Shown: positions 28,153 through 37,289 of the stretch, piece after piece
Layout: every line of letters starts with the position of its first letter
Position numbering within the stretch: position 1 is the first letter of the stretch
Source of the DNA: Phenylobacterium sp.
Lineage (GTDB): Bacteria > Pseudomonadota > Alphaproteobacteria > Caulobacterales > Caulobacteraceae
Direction: 5' to 3'
Assembly (NCBI RefSeq): GCF_004299445.1
Contig: NZ_SCTC01000068.1
Span: forward strand, 23,446-87,445
Length of the DNA stretch: 64,000 bases
Notes under the pieces: generated by a model
What the model saw: only the letters and a program-made list of their open reading frames with translations
Databases searched by the model: none
Told to the model about the DNA's origin: nothing
Translations under genes and position numbers: made by a program

Positions 28153-28757
28153 CGCCCGTCCAGCCGCCCTATAGTCCAGTCGAGAAAGTCCTTCGGCGAG
28201 GTTTCAGAAAGGCCGACGGCGCGAAGGTTCGCGTCGCCGGCCAGCGCCTGGGTCAGCGTGACCGCCGCGACCAGGGCGACCAGCTTCTGGCTCTCGGCCA
28301 GTTCGGGCGCCGACTGGCCAGCCCACTCGGCCCGGCGCACGCGCGCCGCGTGCACGCGCTCGGCCATCGGCAGCAGCATGCCCTGCCCGCTTGGCGACCA
28401 ACCGGTGAGCACCAGCCACAGCGCCAGCCGCGCCGTGCCGCGCCCCGCGTAGAATTCGGTTAGCAGTTCGCCCACCTGCGCCAGCTCGAGGCCATCCGCC
28501 GCGCGCTGGGCCACGATCTGCTGCAACTCGTCCGCGAAGCGCCTGCCCGAGAACCGCAGCAACGCCTCCAGCAGCCCCTCGCGGTTTCCGAAGTGGTAGT
28601 GGATGGCGGCGTCGGTCATGTTCAGCTCGGCGGCGATCTTCTGGACCTTCACGCCGTTCGGCCCCTCGGCGGCGAGGTAAGCTTCGGCGGCCTCCAGGAT
28701 CGCCTGGCGCGACGCCTCCACGGTCCGGCGCACCCGCTTTCCGTCCGCCTTCGCCAT
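28143..28757 (-). CDS. TetR-family transcriptional regulator
   Basis: A 204-residue regulator from the ATG at 28757. The N-terminal helix-turn-helix is clear (AILEAAEAYLAAEGPNGVKVQKIAAELNMTDAAIHYHFGNREGLLEALL). The C-terminal effector domain is all-helical and not recognisable. Candidate targets are its divergent neighbour, the ABM monooxygenase gene at 28870, and itself; the 112-bp region between them holds no obvious operator by eye. Confidence 0.88.
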   Translation of the reverse strand: MAKADGKRVRRTVEASRQAILEAAEAYLAAEGPNGVKVQKIAAELNMTDAAIHYHFGNREGLLEALLRFSGRRFADELQQIVAQRAADGLELAQVGELLTEFYAGRGTARLALWLVLTGWSPSGQGMLLPMAERVHAARVRRAEWAGQSAPELAESQKLVALVAAVTLTQALAGDANLRAVGLSETSPKDFLDWTIGRLDGRQA

Positions 28758-28869
28758 CCTGACTCGCTCCCCGGCTTCGAGGAGTCTAGGTAAGCCCGCG
28801 CCGCTGCAGGACCAAGCGCCGCTTGCGCCGACGCAGGACGCCCAGCACCCTGGCGCTTCGGAGGTCCCC

Positions 28870-29163
28870 ATGCTCGTCGTCACCGGAACCGTCACCGCGC
28901 GGCTCGACACATTCGAGGCGCTGCGCGAGGCGGCGCTGGCGCACGTGGCGCGCTCGCGGACCGAGCCGGGCTGCCTGAAACACGGCGCGCACGTCGACTG
29001 CGAGGACCCGCTGACCCTGTTCTTCTATGAGGAGTGGGCCGACCGCGCCGCGCTGGACGCCCACTTCGCCCAGCCGGGCTCGCAGGCGTTCATGGCCCGC
29101 GTCCGCGAGCTCGCGGCGCGCAGCACGCGGATGAAGATCCTGCCGATCGTGGAGCGGAGTTAG
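28870..29163 (+). CDS. Antibiotic biosynthesis monooxygenase (ABM) domain protein
   Basis: A 97-residue ABM dimeric alpha-beta barrel. The typical features are VTGTVTARLDTFEALREAALAHVA, a TEPGCLKHGAHVD strand, FFYEEWADRAALDAHFAQPG and a final RMKILPIVE strand. Members act as quinol-type monooxygenases or small-molecule binding proteins. GGAGG precedes the ATG. It is divergent from the TetR gene, which may control it, and overlaps the convergent Atp12 gene by 4 bp. Confidence 0.8.
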   Translation: MLVVTGTVTARLDTFEALREAALAHVARSRTEPGCLKHGAHVDCEDPLTLFFYEEWADRAALDAHFAQPGSQAFMARVRELAARSTRMKILPIVERS

Positions 29164-29894
29164 GCCGCCAGCGCCTTCAGCCAGCGGTCCAGCACCTGGG
29201 CCTCGACGCGCAGGCGCGCCGTCCGCTCGGCGGCCTCCGCATCGATGCCCCACTTCTCCTCCTGGTAGGCCTCGTCCACGCGCGACAGGTCGAACGCCTC
29301 GTCGGCGGTGAGCCAGCCGCGCAGCAGGCCGATCGCCAGCGCGGCCGAGCCGAACAGCGCGACCCCGAACGCCAGGCCGGCGAGCTGGAAGTCGCTCAAG
29401 GACAGCGCGATCTCTCGCACCCGCGTCAGCGACGTGGACGGCTGGTCGCGATGGACGATGCCCTGGCTGCGCTCGAGGCGCACGCCCTCCTCCGCCGCGA
29501 TACGCGCGAGGACGGGCAGCCATGCCGCTTCCTGCCGCGCCACCAGGGCGGCCGGGTCGGTGGCGAAGTAGCAGACCAGGTCCGAGCCCGCGTACTGCGC
29601 GACCTGATCGGCCACGCCGTCGCGACTGTCGCCAATGGTCTCGATGGCGGTGTTGGCGAGGCGGGTGGCGTGCATGGTCGCCATCTCGATCACGTCGGTC
29701 TGGGCGGCCCACTCCTCGGCCACCTGTTCGGCCGCCGAGCGGGTGGGAAGCCGCATCAGCTGCGCCTTCGGCGTGCGCAGGTTGCGGCCATCCAGCTGCA
29801 CGCCGAAACCGCCGTCCGCCTCGATGACGGTGACGGCCTTGTAGAAGCGCCTGGGTTTCTCGGCCGGCTCGTGGAAGCCTTTGCGCAAGTCCAA
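29160..29894 (-). CDS. ATP12-family F1-ATPase assembly chaperone
   Basis: A 244-residue homologue of mitochondrial Atp12, which binds the F1 alpha subunit during ATP synthase assembly. Blocks typical of the family are KPRRFYKAVTVIEADGGFGVQLDGR, RTPKAQLMRLPTRSAAEQVAEEWAAQ, and YAGSDLVCYFATDPAALVARQ. The start is probably the TTG at 29894, with GGGAG seven bases upstream. No ATP synthase genes are nearby, as is usual in alphaproteobacteria. Confidence 0.88.
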   Translation of the reverse strand: MDLRKGFHEPAEKPRRFYKAVTVIEADGGFGVQLDGRNLRTPKAQLMRLPTRSAAEQVAEEWAAQTDVIEMATMHATRLANTAIETIGDSRDGVADQVAQYAGSDLVCYFATDPAALVARQEAAWLPVLARIAAEEGVRLERSQGIVHRDQPSTSLTRVREIALSLSDFQLAGLAFGVALFGSAALAIGLLRGWLTADEAFDLSRVDEAYQEEKWGIDAEAAERTARLRVEAQVLDRWLKALAA

Positions 29895-29971
29895 CTCGTG
29901 TCTCCCGACGGAACGTCTCTCGGCGGCCGTGCAATGCGGACAAAACGAGACGACCGCAAGGGAGGATGCCG

Positions 29972-31396
29972 GTGGCGACAGGCCAAAGGGATCTGGAAGG
30001 CGCCATCGCCGTCACCCGCTTCGGCTTGGGCGCCCGGGCCGGCGAGATCGGAGAGGCGGTGCGAGATCCTCGCGGCTGGCTGAAGGCTCAGGTGCGCCGC
30101 GAAGGCGCCGAGCCTTTCTCGACCAATGGCGAGGGATCGACCCAGCGACTGATCGAGTTCCGCGACTATCGCCGTCAGCGCGCCATGGCCGAGCAGGCCG
30201 GCTCCCCTCCCGCAGATGGAAGCGGGCGCAAAGACGATCCGGTGATGAAGGCGCGGCAGTTCGTGCGCGACAACACGACGGGCGACATCCTGGGTCGCGT
30301 CCAGGTGGCGGCGCAGACCCCGGCCGGATTCCGGGAACGGTGGGCGCTGTTCTGGGCAAACCACTTCACCGTCTCGGCCGTGAAGCTGCAGGTCGCGGGA
30401 CTGGTCGGCCCGTTCGAGAACGAGGCGATCCGCCCGCGTATCTTCGGCCGCTTCATCGACCTGCTGGGGGCGGCCGAAACCCACCCGGCGATGCTGCTCT
30501 ACCTGGATCAGGCGCAGTCGGTGGGGCCGAACAGTCGCGCCGCGCAGTTCCAGCGCCGCCGCGGGACCCGTGAGGGCGGCGGCCCGGCGCGCGGCCTGAA
30601 CGAGAACCTCGCCCGCGAAATCCTGGAACTGCACACGGTGGGCGTCGATGGCGGCTACACTCAGGCCGACGTCACGGAGTTCGCCCGCGCGCTGACGGGC
30701 CTGTCGATCGCGGGCCCCCGCGACGCCGGCGTCGAGGGCGTGGTGTTCCGGGCTCAGACCCATGAGCCCGGCGCGCGCACCGTCATGGGCGTCCTCTACG
30801 GCGATGGCGGCAAGGAGCAGGCGAGCGCGATCCTCGCAGATCTCGCCGCGCGGCCGCAGACCGCCCGCTTTGTCTGCACGAAGATCGCCCGGCACTTCGT
30901 GGCGGACGATCCGCCACCGGCCCTGGTCGCGCGCCTGGAGCGGGCCTGGCTCTCGACCGATGGCGACCTGGCCCGCGTGGCCGAAGCGCTGATCGACGCG
31001 CCCGAGGCCTGGGAGCCCTTCCCCGCCAAGCTGAAGACGCCCTACGAGTTCCTGGTCTCAAGCTATCGCGCGCTTGGCGGCGAACCGCGCGGGATCGGCC
31101 AGGTGGCCGGCGTGCTGGGCGGGCTGGGGCAACGGCCGTTCGGCGCGCCTTCGCCGAAAGGCTGGCCCGACGAGGCCGCGCCCTGGGCCGCCTCCGACGC
31201 CCTGGTGAAGCGGATGCAGTTCGCCCAGCAGATCGCCGCCGTGGCGGGACCGCTCGTGCAGGATCCGTCGGCGCTCGCGACCCTGACCCTGGGCGCGCGC
31301 CTGGGCCAGGCATCGCGCATAGCCATCGCCCGGGCCGAGTCGCGCGCCGAAGCCGTCGCCCTTCTCCTCATGACGCCGGAGTTCCAGCGCCGATGA
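29972..31396 (+). CDS. DUF1800 domain protein
   Basis: A 474-residue protein of the DUF1800 family. Landmarks are AVTRFGLGARAGE near the start, RERWALFWANHFTVSAVKLQVAGLVGPFENEAIRP, and GLNENLAREILELHTVGVDGGYTQADVTEFARALTG. The GTG at 29972, six bases after GGAGG, is preferred over an ATG at 29966 that abuts the same ribosome binding site. The function is unknown, but members almost always pair with a DUF1501 gene, as here (4-bp overlap). No clear signal peptide. Confidence 0.85.
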   Translation: MATGQRDLEGAIAVTRFGLGARAGEIGEAVRDPRGWLKAQVRREGAEPFSTNGEGSTQRLIEFRDYRRQRAMAEQAGSPPADGSGRKDDPVMKARQFVRDNTTGDILGRVQVAAQTPAGFRERWALFWANHFTVSAVKLQVAGLVGPFENEAIRPRIFGRFIDLLGAAETHPAMLLYLDQAQSVGPNSRAAQFQRRRGTREGGGPARGLNENLAREILELHTVGVDGGYTQADVTEFARALTGLSIAGPRDAGVEGVVFRAQTHEPGARTVMGVLYGDGGKEQASAILADLAARPQTARFVCTKIARHFVADDPPPALVARLERAWLSTDGDLARVAEALIDAPEAWEPFPAKLKTPYEFLVSSYRALGGEPRGIGQVAGVLGGLGQRPFGAPSPKGWPDEAAPWAASDALVKRMQFAQQIAAVAGPLVQDPSALATLTLGARLGQASRIAIARAESRAEAVALLLMTPEFQRR

Positions 31397-32568
31397 CCGG
31401 ACCCCGCCTCCATCGCCGCGCATTCGCCGCCGGCCTGTCGCTGCCGTTCCTGGCCCGCGTCGCGGACGCAGCGGTCCCGGCTAACCGCAAGTTCGTGGTG
31501 ATCGTCTGCCGGGGCGGCATGGACGGACTGTCGGTCGCCCCGCCGATCGGCGACCCGGACTACGAAGGCCTGCGCCGCGCGCTCGCGCTGGGCGATGCTG
31601 CGCTCAAGCTGGACTCGACGTTCGCTCTGCATCCCGTGTTGCCGACGATCCATCGGCTGGCGCAGGCCGGGCAGGCCCGCATCGCCCCGGCCGTGGCGAG
31701 CCCCGATCGCGCTCGCTCGCACTTCGAGGCGCAGGACGTGCTCGAGACCGGCGCCCCCGGCGTCTACGCCACCACCTCGGGCTGGCTGAACCGCGCTGTC
31801 TCGGCGATGGGCAAGGTCGAGGCGATTTCGGTTGGCCCGACGGCGCCGCTGATCCTGCGTGGGCCCGCCACCGCCGGCTCCTGGTCGCCCGGCCGCGCCC
31901 TCGACGCCGAGGCCCGCCTGCCCGGGCTCCTGCAGGACCTCTACAAGCAGGATCCCCTTCTGGGCCCCGCGCTCGCGCGGGGGCTGCAGACCGAGACCCT
32001 GGCCCGCGACACCGGCGCGGCGATGTCCGCCGCGGGGGGCATGCGGGGCCAGACCGTGCCCGGCCGCGAGGCGGCCCGGGCCATGGGCGAGGCCCTGGCG
32101 GGCTTCCTGAAGGCGCCGAACGGGCCGCAGGTGGCCGCCGTGTCGCTGGACGGCTTCGACACCCACGCCAATCAGGCGCCTCTGCTGGCCGTCCGTCTCG
32201 CCAGCCTCGACGCCCTGGTGGATGGCCTGCACGCAGGGCTGGGCCCGGTCTGGCGCGACACCGTCGTCCTGGCCGTCACCGAGTTCGGCCGGACCGCCCG
32301 CATGAACGGCACAGGCGGCACCGATCACGGCACCGGCTCGACAGCGCTGATCATGGGCGGCGCCCTGAAGGCCGGCGGAATTGTCGGCGACTGGCCCACG
32401 CTGAAGCGGCAGGCGTTGTTCGAGGATCGCGACGTCTATCCGGCGCTCGACCTACGGGCGCTGGAGAAGGGGCTGCTGGCCGAGCACCTGGGTCTCGAAC
32501 GACGCGCCCTGGACAGCCTGGTGTTCCCTGAGAGCGCCAGCGTCAGGCCGCTGACGGGACTGGTCTAG
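31393..32568 (+). CDS. DUF1501 family protein, likely Tat-exported
   Basis: A 391-residue sulfatase-fold-like DUF1501 protein. The N-terminus RLHRRAFAAGLSLPFLARVADA resembles a twin-arginine signal, then RKFVVIVCRGGMDGLSVAPP starts the domain. VSLDGFDTHANQ and VTEFGRTARMNGTGGTDHGTGS are typical DUF1501 blocks. Its ATG overlaps the stop of the DUF1800 gene by 4 bp, and the conserved pairing suggests one periplasmic function for the two products, still uncharacterised. It overlaps the next convergent gene by 4 bp. Confidence 0.85.
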   Translation: MTGPRLHRRAFAAGLSLPFLARVADAAVPANRKFVVIVCRGGMDGLSVAPPIGDPDYEGLRRALALGDAALKLDSTFALHPVLPTIHRLAQAGQARIAPAVASPDRARSHFEAQDVLETGAPGVYATTSGWLNRAVSAMGKVEAISVGPTAPLILRGPATAGSWSPGRALDAEARLPGLLQDLYKQDPLLGPALARGLQTETLARDTGAAMSAAGGMRGQTVPGREAARAMGEALAGFLKAPNGPQVAAVSLDGFDTHANQAPLLAVRLASLDALVDGLHAGLGPVWRDTVVLAVTEFGRTARMNGTGGTDHGTGSTALIMGGALKAGGIVGDWPTLKRQALFEDRDVYPALDLRALEKGLLAEHLGLERRALDSLVFPESASVRPLTGLV

Positions 32569-34061
32569 GCAGGCACCGCGTCGAACGCGATGGTCATCCG
32601 GCGCTCGTCGGTCGTGAAGGGCACGGTCCCGTGCCACATGTACGAGGGGAACAGCACCAGCCGGCCAGGCTTGGGCCGTATGAAGTGATCGGCAGGCTGC
32701 GGCGGATCGGTGACGAAGGGCGGCTGGCCGAACCGGATCCAACCCTGCTTCTCGGCGCTGTCCAGGGCGCTGTCTGGCGTCTCGACATAGAAGGCCGACG
32801 ACAGCCAGCCCTCGGGGTGGAAGTGGTCCTTGTGGAAGCCGCTGGGCTTCAGTCGCACCGACCAGGCCCCCTCGATGCGGTAGTTCCCGGTCGAGCGCGA
32901 CCGCAGGGGATCGGTCCCGGCGCCCAGCCTGGCGATGTGCTCGCGGATCGGGGCGTCGATGGCCTTGAAGAACGCCTGGATCGCCGGGTTGTCCGAGCCC
33001 GTCAGCCGGTAGGTCGTCTGGCTGCCGTGGCGCAGGGACTGCGACGACGGGTGAGTATCGTAGATGTGGAGACGATTGAGGGCGGCGGCGAGGTCGGCGA
33101 GGTAGCTGGGCAGGTCGGCCCACCCCGCCGGCGCGGAGATCTCGTAGGCGCCGACCATGGCGTCATAGTCGTAGAGTTCGCGGTAGAGCGGGTCGCCCAG
33201 GGCGCGCGCCGCCGACGCCGCCCAGCCCCACAGAGACTGGTTGCCCGGATCCAGCTCCAGGCCCCGCCGCGCCTTCGCCAGCGCCAGGTCGGCGCGCCCG
33301 CGGGCGAGATGGACAATCACCGCCTGGCTCAGGACGCCGGGCTGGTCGGGCAACCGCGCCTCGGCCCGCGCCGCCAGCCGCTCGGCGTCGTCCAGCCGGC
33401 CCAGTTCCAGCGCCGCCTGTCCCGCGGCCATCAGCAGCGCCACCTCGTCGGGCATTCGATCGGCGGCCATGGCCAGCAGGGCAGCGCCCTTCTCGGCCTG
33501 GCCGGCGGCTTCGAGGAACCTGGCCTTGGTCAGCAGGAGCGGCGCGGGAAGGCCGCCGGCGTGGGCGCAGCGATCCAGGATCATCTCGGCCTCGGCCAGG
33601 TCGCCCCGCCGCATCCAGACGAGGTTGGCGTACTCGGCGGCCGTCTCGACCCGGTTCGGCGCCCTGCGCAGCGCCTCACGATAGGCGTTCTCTGCGCCGT
33701 CCAGGTCTCCGACGGCCGACTTGGCGCGCGCCATCACGCCCCAGCTCAGCGCGCCGTCGAGTCCGAGTCGGAACCCATGCTCCATGGCCGCGACGGCCTG
33801 GGCCCCGTGGCCCAGATCCCCAAGGGTTGCGGCCAGATTGTGCCAGGCCACGCCGCTTGACGGGTATCGGCTGGTGGCCCGGGTGTCGAAGACCAGCGCC
33901 TCCTCGCGTCGGCCCAGCGCCTTGAGCGCCGTGGACTGCACGGCCAGCGCCCGGTGGCTGGGCTCGGGATGCTCGGCCAGGGGCGTCGTGAGCGCCAGCG
34001 CCTCTTCGATGCGGCCCTCGTCCAGCAGGGCCTTGGCGCGATCCACGGGGTCTTGGCTCAA
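32565..34061 (-). CDS. TPR-repeat protein with C-terminal 2OG-Fe(II) oxygenase domain
   Basis: A 498-residue protein. Residues 1 to about 290 are TPR-like helix pairs (AKALLDEGRIEEALAL, WHNLAATLGDLGHGAQAVAAMEHGF). The C-terminus, about 320-498, is a putative 2-oxoglutarate/Fe(II) dioxygenase with the HxD metal pair H410/D412 in HKDHFHPEGW and the distal histidine H477 in MWHGT, followed by an arginine pair. Such fusions probably hydroxylate a protein or sugar substrate held by the TPRs. The substrate is unknown. Its start overlaps the rluC stop by 4 bp. Confidence 0.8.
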   Translation of the reverse strand: MSQDPVDRAKALLDEGRIEEALALTTPLAEHPEPSHRALAVQSTALKALGRREEALVFDTRATSRYPSSGVAWHNLAATLGDLGHGAQAVAAMEHGFRLGLDGALSWGVMARAKSAVGDLDGAENAYREALRRAPNRVETAAEYANLVWMRRGDLAEAEMILDRCAHAGGLPAPLLLTKARFLEAAGQAEKGAALLAMAADRMPDEVALLMAAGQAALELGRLDDAERLAARAEARLPDQPGVLSQAVIVHLARGRADLALAKARRGLELDPGNQSLWGWAASAARALGDPLYRELYDYDAMVGAYEISAPAGWADLPSYLADLAAALNRLHIYDTHPSSQSLRHGSQTTYRLTGSDNPAIQAFFKAIDAPIREHIARLGAGTDPLRSRSTGNYRIEGAWSVRLKPSGFHKDHFHPEGWLSSAFYVETPDSALDSAEKQGWIRFGQPPFVTDPPQPADHFIRPKPGRLVLFPSYMWHGTVPFTTDERRMTIAFDAVPA

Positions 34062-35035
34062 CGGCGCCTCTTGAAGGGTTCAGGGTCGGCCTCATGCTCG
34101 TCGAAGCCGAAATGTTCGAAGCCGGCCTTCAGCTCGCGGCTGATCGGGGCTTCCAGAATCAGGGTCCCACGCGAGGGGTGCGGCAGGACCAGCCGACGCG
34201 CGTGCAGCTGCATCTTGAGACCGCCGGACAACTCGACCGAGGCCTCGGTATTGTACTTCAGGTCGCCCAGGATCGGATGGCCCATGGCCAGCATATGGGC
34301 GCGGAGCTGGTGGGTGCGCCCGGTGTGGGGCCACAGCGCCATCCAGGCGGCGCGGGGCCCGGCACGAGCGATGGTCACGAACTCGGTCTCGGCCTGCTCG
34401 GCGCGGTCGTCCTTGGGGTCGACCGGGACCATCATCTCGCGGTCGCCGACACCCTTTTTGGCCAACGGCAGGTTCAGCACGCCGTCGCCCGGCTTCGGGA
34501 AGCCCGCCACGATGGCCCAATAGACCTTCTGCGCCCGGCGCTTGGCGAACGCCCCCGCCAGCTTGGCGGTCGCGCTCGGCGTCTTGCCCAGCACCAGAAC
34601 GCCCGAGGTGTCGCGGTCCAGTCGGTGGACCAGACGGGGCCGGTCCAGCCCCTCCCCCCAGGCCGAGAGCAGCCGGTCGATATGCTTCGAGGTCTTGGTC
34701 CCGCCCTGCACCGCCAGGCCGGAAGGCTTGTTCAGCGCCAGCACCTCCTCGTCCTCGTAGATCACCAGGCTCTTGGCGTAGGCGATGTCGCGGGCGGGCA
34801 ACTGGCCCTTCTCCTCCGGGTCCGGCGCCTCGGGAAGCGGCGGCACGCGCACCTGGCTGCCGGCCGACAAGCGCGTGTCGGGCTTGGCGCGCGCGCCGTC
34901 CACCCGGATCTGCCCCGATCGCGTCAGCTTCTGGATCTGGATGTGGTTGAGGTGCGGCCAGCGGCGCTTGAACCACCGGTCCAGGCGCACGCCCTCCTCG
35001 CCCTTGTCCACATAGAGGGTCTTGACCTCTCTCAT
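34058..35035 (-). CDS. rluC: RluC/RluD-type 23S rRNA pseudouridine synthase
   Basis: A 325-residue enzyme from the ATG at 35035. An N-terminal S4 domain (about 15-75: VRLDRWFKRRWPHLNHIQIQKLTRSGQIRVDG) precedes the catalytic domain with NKPSGLAVQGG, the catalytic Asp in HRLDRDTSGVLVLGK, and TGRTHQLRAHMLAMG. It converts uridines in 23S rRNA to pseudouridine. RluC is favoured over RluD by the S4 spacing, not certain. It overlaps crcB upstream and the TPR gene downstream by 4 bp each, giving a crcB-rluC-TPR operon. Confidence 0.85.
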   Translation of the reverse strand: MREVKTLYVDKGEEGVRLDRWFKRRWPHLNHIQIQKLTRSGQIRVDGARAKPDTRLSAGSQVRVPPLPEAPDPEEKGQLPARDIAYAKSLVIYEDEEVLALNKPSGLAVQGGTKTSKHIDRLLSAWGEGLDRPRLVHRLDRDTSGVLVLGKTPSATAKLAGAFAKRRAQKVYWAIVAGFPKPGDGVLNLPLAKKGVGDREMMVPVDPKDDRAEQAETEFVTIARAGPRAAWMALWPHTGRTHQLRAHMLAMGHPILGDLKYNTEASVELSGGLKMQLHARRLVLPHPSRGTLILEAPISRELKAGFEHFGFDEHEADPEPFKRRR

Positions 35036-35415
35036 GCGAGCAACCGTCGCATCAGCAGCAGGCCCGCGAAAAGAGCCGCCACCGACAACACCACCGAGCC
35101 CAGGCTGTAAACGAAGGCCTGCCCCCAGTCGCGTCGTTCGATCATCAGCGCCACCTCCAGAGAGAAGGCGGAGAACGTCGTGAAGCCGCCCAGGACCCCC
35201 ACGCCCAGCAGAACCCGCCACTTCTCGCCGTCGGGCCCGCCTCTGAGCGCCAGCCAGCCGGCCAGCACGCCCATCAGGAGGCCGCCCAGCGCATTGGCCG
35301 CGAAGGTGCCGTAAGGCCAGCCTGGCCCCAGCACCCGGGTCGCCTGGACGCCCAGCAGGTAGCGCAGGATCGCGCCCGACCCGCCACCTACGGCCACAAG
35401 GAGAAGTGTCTGCAT
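35032..35415 (-). CDS. crcB: Fluoride exporter CrcB/Fluc
   Basis: A 127-residue membrane protein from the ATG at 35415 with four transmembrane helices. The signature GGGSGAILRYLLG near the N-terminus, the YGTFAANALGGLLMG helix with its conserved Asn, and the GGFTTFSAFSLE helix with the Phe residues of the fluoride channel are present. Dual-topology dimers export fluoride. No fluoride riboswitch was recognised in the short gap before it. First gene of the crcB-rluC-TPR operon. Confidence 0.92.
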   Translation of the reverse strand: MQTLLLVAVGGGSGAILRYLLGVQATRVLGPGWPYGTFAANALGGLLMGVLAGWLALRGGPDGEKWRVLLGVGVLGGFTTFSAFSLEVALMIERRDWGQAFVYSLGSVVLSVAALFAGLLLMRRLLA

Positions 35416-35472
35416 TCGAAGGGCCTTATGCGCGGCAAGACTTCGTTTGCCAACGTCGGCCAAGGTGGCCCC

Positions 35473-36720
35473 ATGTCGAACGACTCCGGCGGCAACGAGA
35501 TTACGCGCATCAGCGCGGCGGACGCGCCCGCCATGCTGGAGCGGCTTGCGGGTTCGGATCGGCTGGAACGCGGCGCGGTCTTCCTCATCAGCGTCGAGGC
35601 GATCAAGGAGCGGTCGGGCGACCGCTGGGACAGGAAGCGCGACGACGTCTGGGGCTACCTCGGCCGCAAGCTCAACGAGTACCTGTCATACCAGGACATC
35701 CATCAGCAGGTCAGCGACACCGAAGTGCTGGTGGCGATGACCACCGAGGAGGGCGTGGCCGCCCAGGCGGTGGGCATGAAGGTGCTGGAGGAGGTGCTGG
35801 AATTCTTTCTGGGCGCCGCCAACCGGCGCGACATCCGCGTCAAGGCCGTGACCAAGATCGACGGCCACCTGCTCAGCTGCACCGAAATCGACCCCGAGGC
35901 CATCGCGACCGCGCGGGCCACCGCCAGGCCGGAGCCAGAGCGCGAGCCGGCCATCTCCCCCTATCAGATGAGGGTCAGCGCCCAGGCCGAGCGCGAGCGC
36001 AATCCCGTGTCGTTCGTGGCCGCCAGCGGCCACAAGCTGCTGATCGAGTTCGCCCTGGAGCATGTGATCAGCCTGCGCCACGGCGTGACGGCCGTGCTGC
36101 GGGTGGAGCCGACGGTGCGCTACTACGCGACCGGCGAGGTCATCCCGACGCGGAAGTACGGCAAGTTGGCCGATGTGGACCTGATGGCGTTGGACAGCGC
36201 CACCCTGGCGTTCGGCAGCCTGTTTCTGCCGCAGGATGCACGCACCCAACCGCCGCTGATCCTGCCGGTCTCGTTCCGTACGATGGGCGGGCGCAAGGGC
36301 CGCCAGCTGCTGATCGGCATGCCCTGCGCCTCGCCGGAACTGGTGCGCCAGGGCGCCATGATCGAGTTCATCGATATCGACCACGGCACGCCGCCCGGCC
36401 GCCTGGTCGAAGTGGTCAGTCTGGTGAGCGGCGTCGCGCGCGGGGTGCTGGCGCGGTTGCAGCCCACGGGCGACGCCCTGCGGCCTGTCAGCGGTGCGCG
36501 CTTCAACGGCTTGTCGGTCGATGTCGCGGAACTGGGCCTGCCCGACGCCAAGCTGCCGTCGTTCCTGCGTCAGATGGCGCACCAGATGCGCGGCAAGGCG
36601 CCGGCCCTGATCGCCCAGGGGCTGGGCGAGCGCCTGCACCTCGACATGGCCGAAGAAGCCGGATTCACGCACGCCGGCATCCGCGCCGCGCCGAAGACGG
36701 TGACGCGTCAGGTCGCCTGA
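35473..36720 (+). CDS. Unknown protein resembling a degenerate GGDEF-EAL signalling protein
   Basis: A 415-residue soluble protein from the ATG at 35473 (AAGGTGG upstream). No named family was recognised. Residues about 25-135 (FLISVEAIKERSGD, SDTEVLVAMTTEEG, AVGMKVLEEVLEF) have the spacing of a GGDEF fold without the GG(D/E)EF signature. The C-terminal half ends with FNGLSVDVAELG and PALIAQGLGERLHLDMAEEAGF, which recalls the end of EAL domains but lacks the EAL and metal residues. If right, it is an enzymatically inactive c-di-GMP-type sensor or adaptor. This is inference by eye. It is divergent from crcB. Confidence 0.5.
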   Translation: MSNDSGGNEITRISAADAPAMLERLAGSDRLERGAVFLISVEAIKERSGDRWDRKRDDVWGYLGRKLNEYLSYQDIHQQVSDTEVLVAMTTEEGVAAQAVGMKVLEEVLEFFLGAANRRDIRVKAVTKIDGHLLSCTEIDPEAIATARATARPEPEREPAISPYQMRVSAQAERERNPVSFVAASGHKLLIEFALEHVISLRHGVTAVLRVEPTVRYYATGEVIPTRKYGKLADVDLMALDSATLAFGSLFLPQDARTQPPLILPVSFRTMGGRKGRQLLIGMPCASPELVRQGAMIEFIDIDHGTPPGRLVEVVSLVSGVARGVLARLQPTGDALRPVSGARFNGLSVDVAELGLPDAKLPSFLRQMAHQMRGKAPALIAQGLGERLHLDMAEEAGFTHAGIRAAPKTVTRQVA

Positions 36721-37209
36721 CTAGATCCGTTCGCCCAGCGTCTTGCGCAGGGCCCGGGCGTCATAGGTGTCGGCGCCGCGCGGGCGTTCGCCCCGGCCCA
36801 TGACGACCTCGATGGTCGACGTCACCGACGGCCCCGGACCGAGGCTCATGCTGCCCAGACCAACGCCCACGCCGATGCCTGAGCGGCGCCCGTAGCTGCC
36901 GCCGCCGACACCCAGGCTGACCTGTGGCCCACGATCGGGCCGGCCCTCCATGTAGCGATCAGCGACCCGGAACCAGTCGTAGCCTTCGGCAATGGCAAGG
37001 TCGGCGGCGCGAACCAGGGCATAGTCCTGGACCTGCTGCGGGGGCGCGCCGGGGCCGCCCTGGAAGGTCACGCGGTAGCGGCCAGGTTCTATGCGGTACT
37101 CACGGTAGCCGACGGCGCTGGCAGAGCCGGCGGGCTGGTAGAGTGTCGGCGTGGCGGCGCAGGCGGTGACCGAAAGTGCGGCCGCAGCGATCAGGATCAG
37201 GCGGATCAT
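36721..37209 (-). CDS. CC0125/CC1285-family lipoprotein
   Basis: A 162-residue secreted protein. The signal MIRLILIAAAALSVTAC gives a lipobox-type TAC with Cys 17. The mature part has YREYRIEPGRYRVTFQGG and ALVRAADLAIAEGYDWFRVADR, characteristic of a family of outer-membrane-type lipoproteins named after two Caulobacter loci. A glycine-serine-rich stretch follows. The function is unknown. It abuts the unknown GGDEF-EAL-like gene on the opposite strand. Confidence 0.8.
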   Translation of the reverse strand: MIRLILIAAAALSVTACAATPTLYQPAGSASAVGYREYRIEPGRYRVTFQGGPGAPPQQVQDYALVRAADLAIAEGYDWFRVADRYMEGRPDRGPQVSLGVGGGSYGRRSGIGVGVGLGSMSLGPGPSVTSTIEVVMGRGERPRGADTYDARALRKTLGERI

Positions 37210-37289
37210 GGACAGTGGTCCGAGCGAAAAGTGACGTCCCTTCCGGGGCTTGTAGCCCGAAACGGTTAAGTCCGCGCGCCCGTTCCTGG

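Noticed and set aside
35416..35472. Fluoride riboswitch before crcB
   Set aside because: The gap to the divergent gene is only 57 bp and shows none of the conserved crcB motif core.
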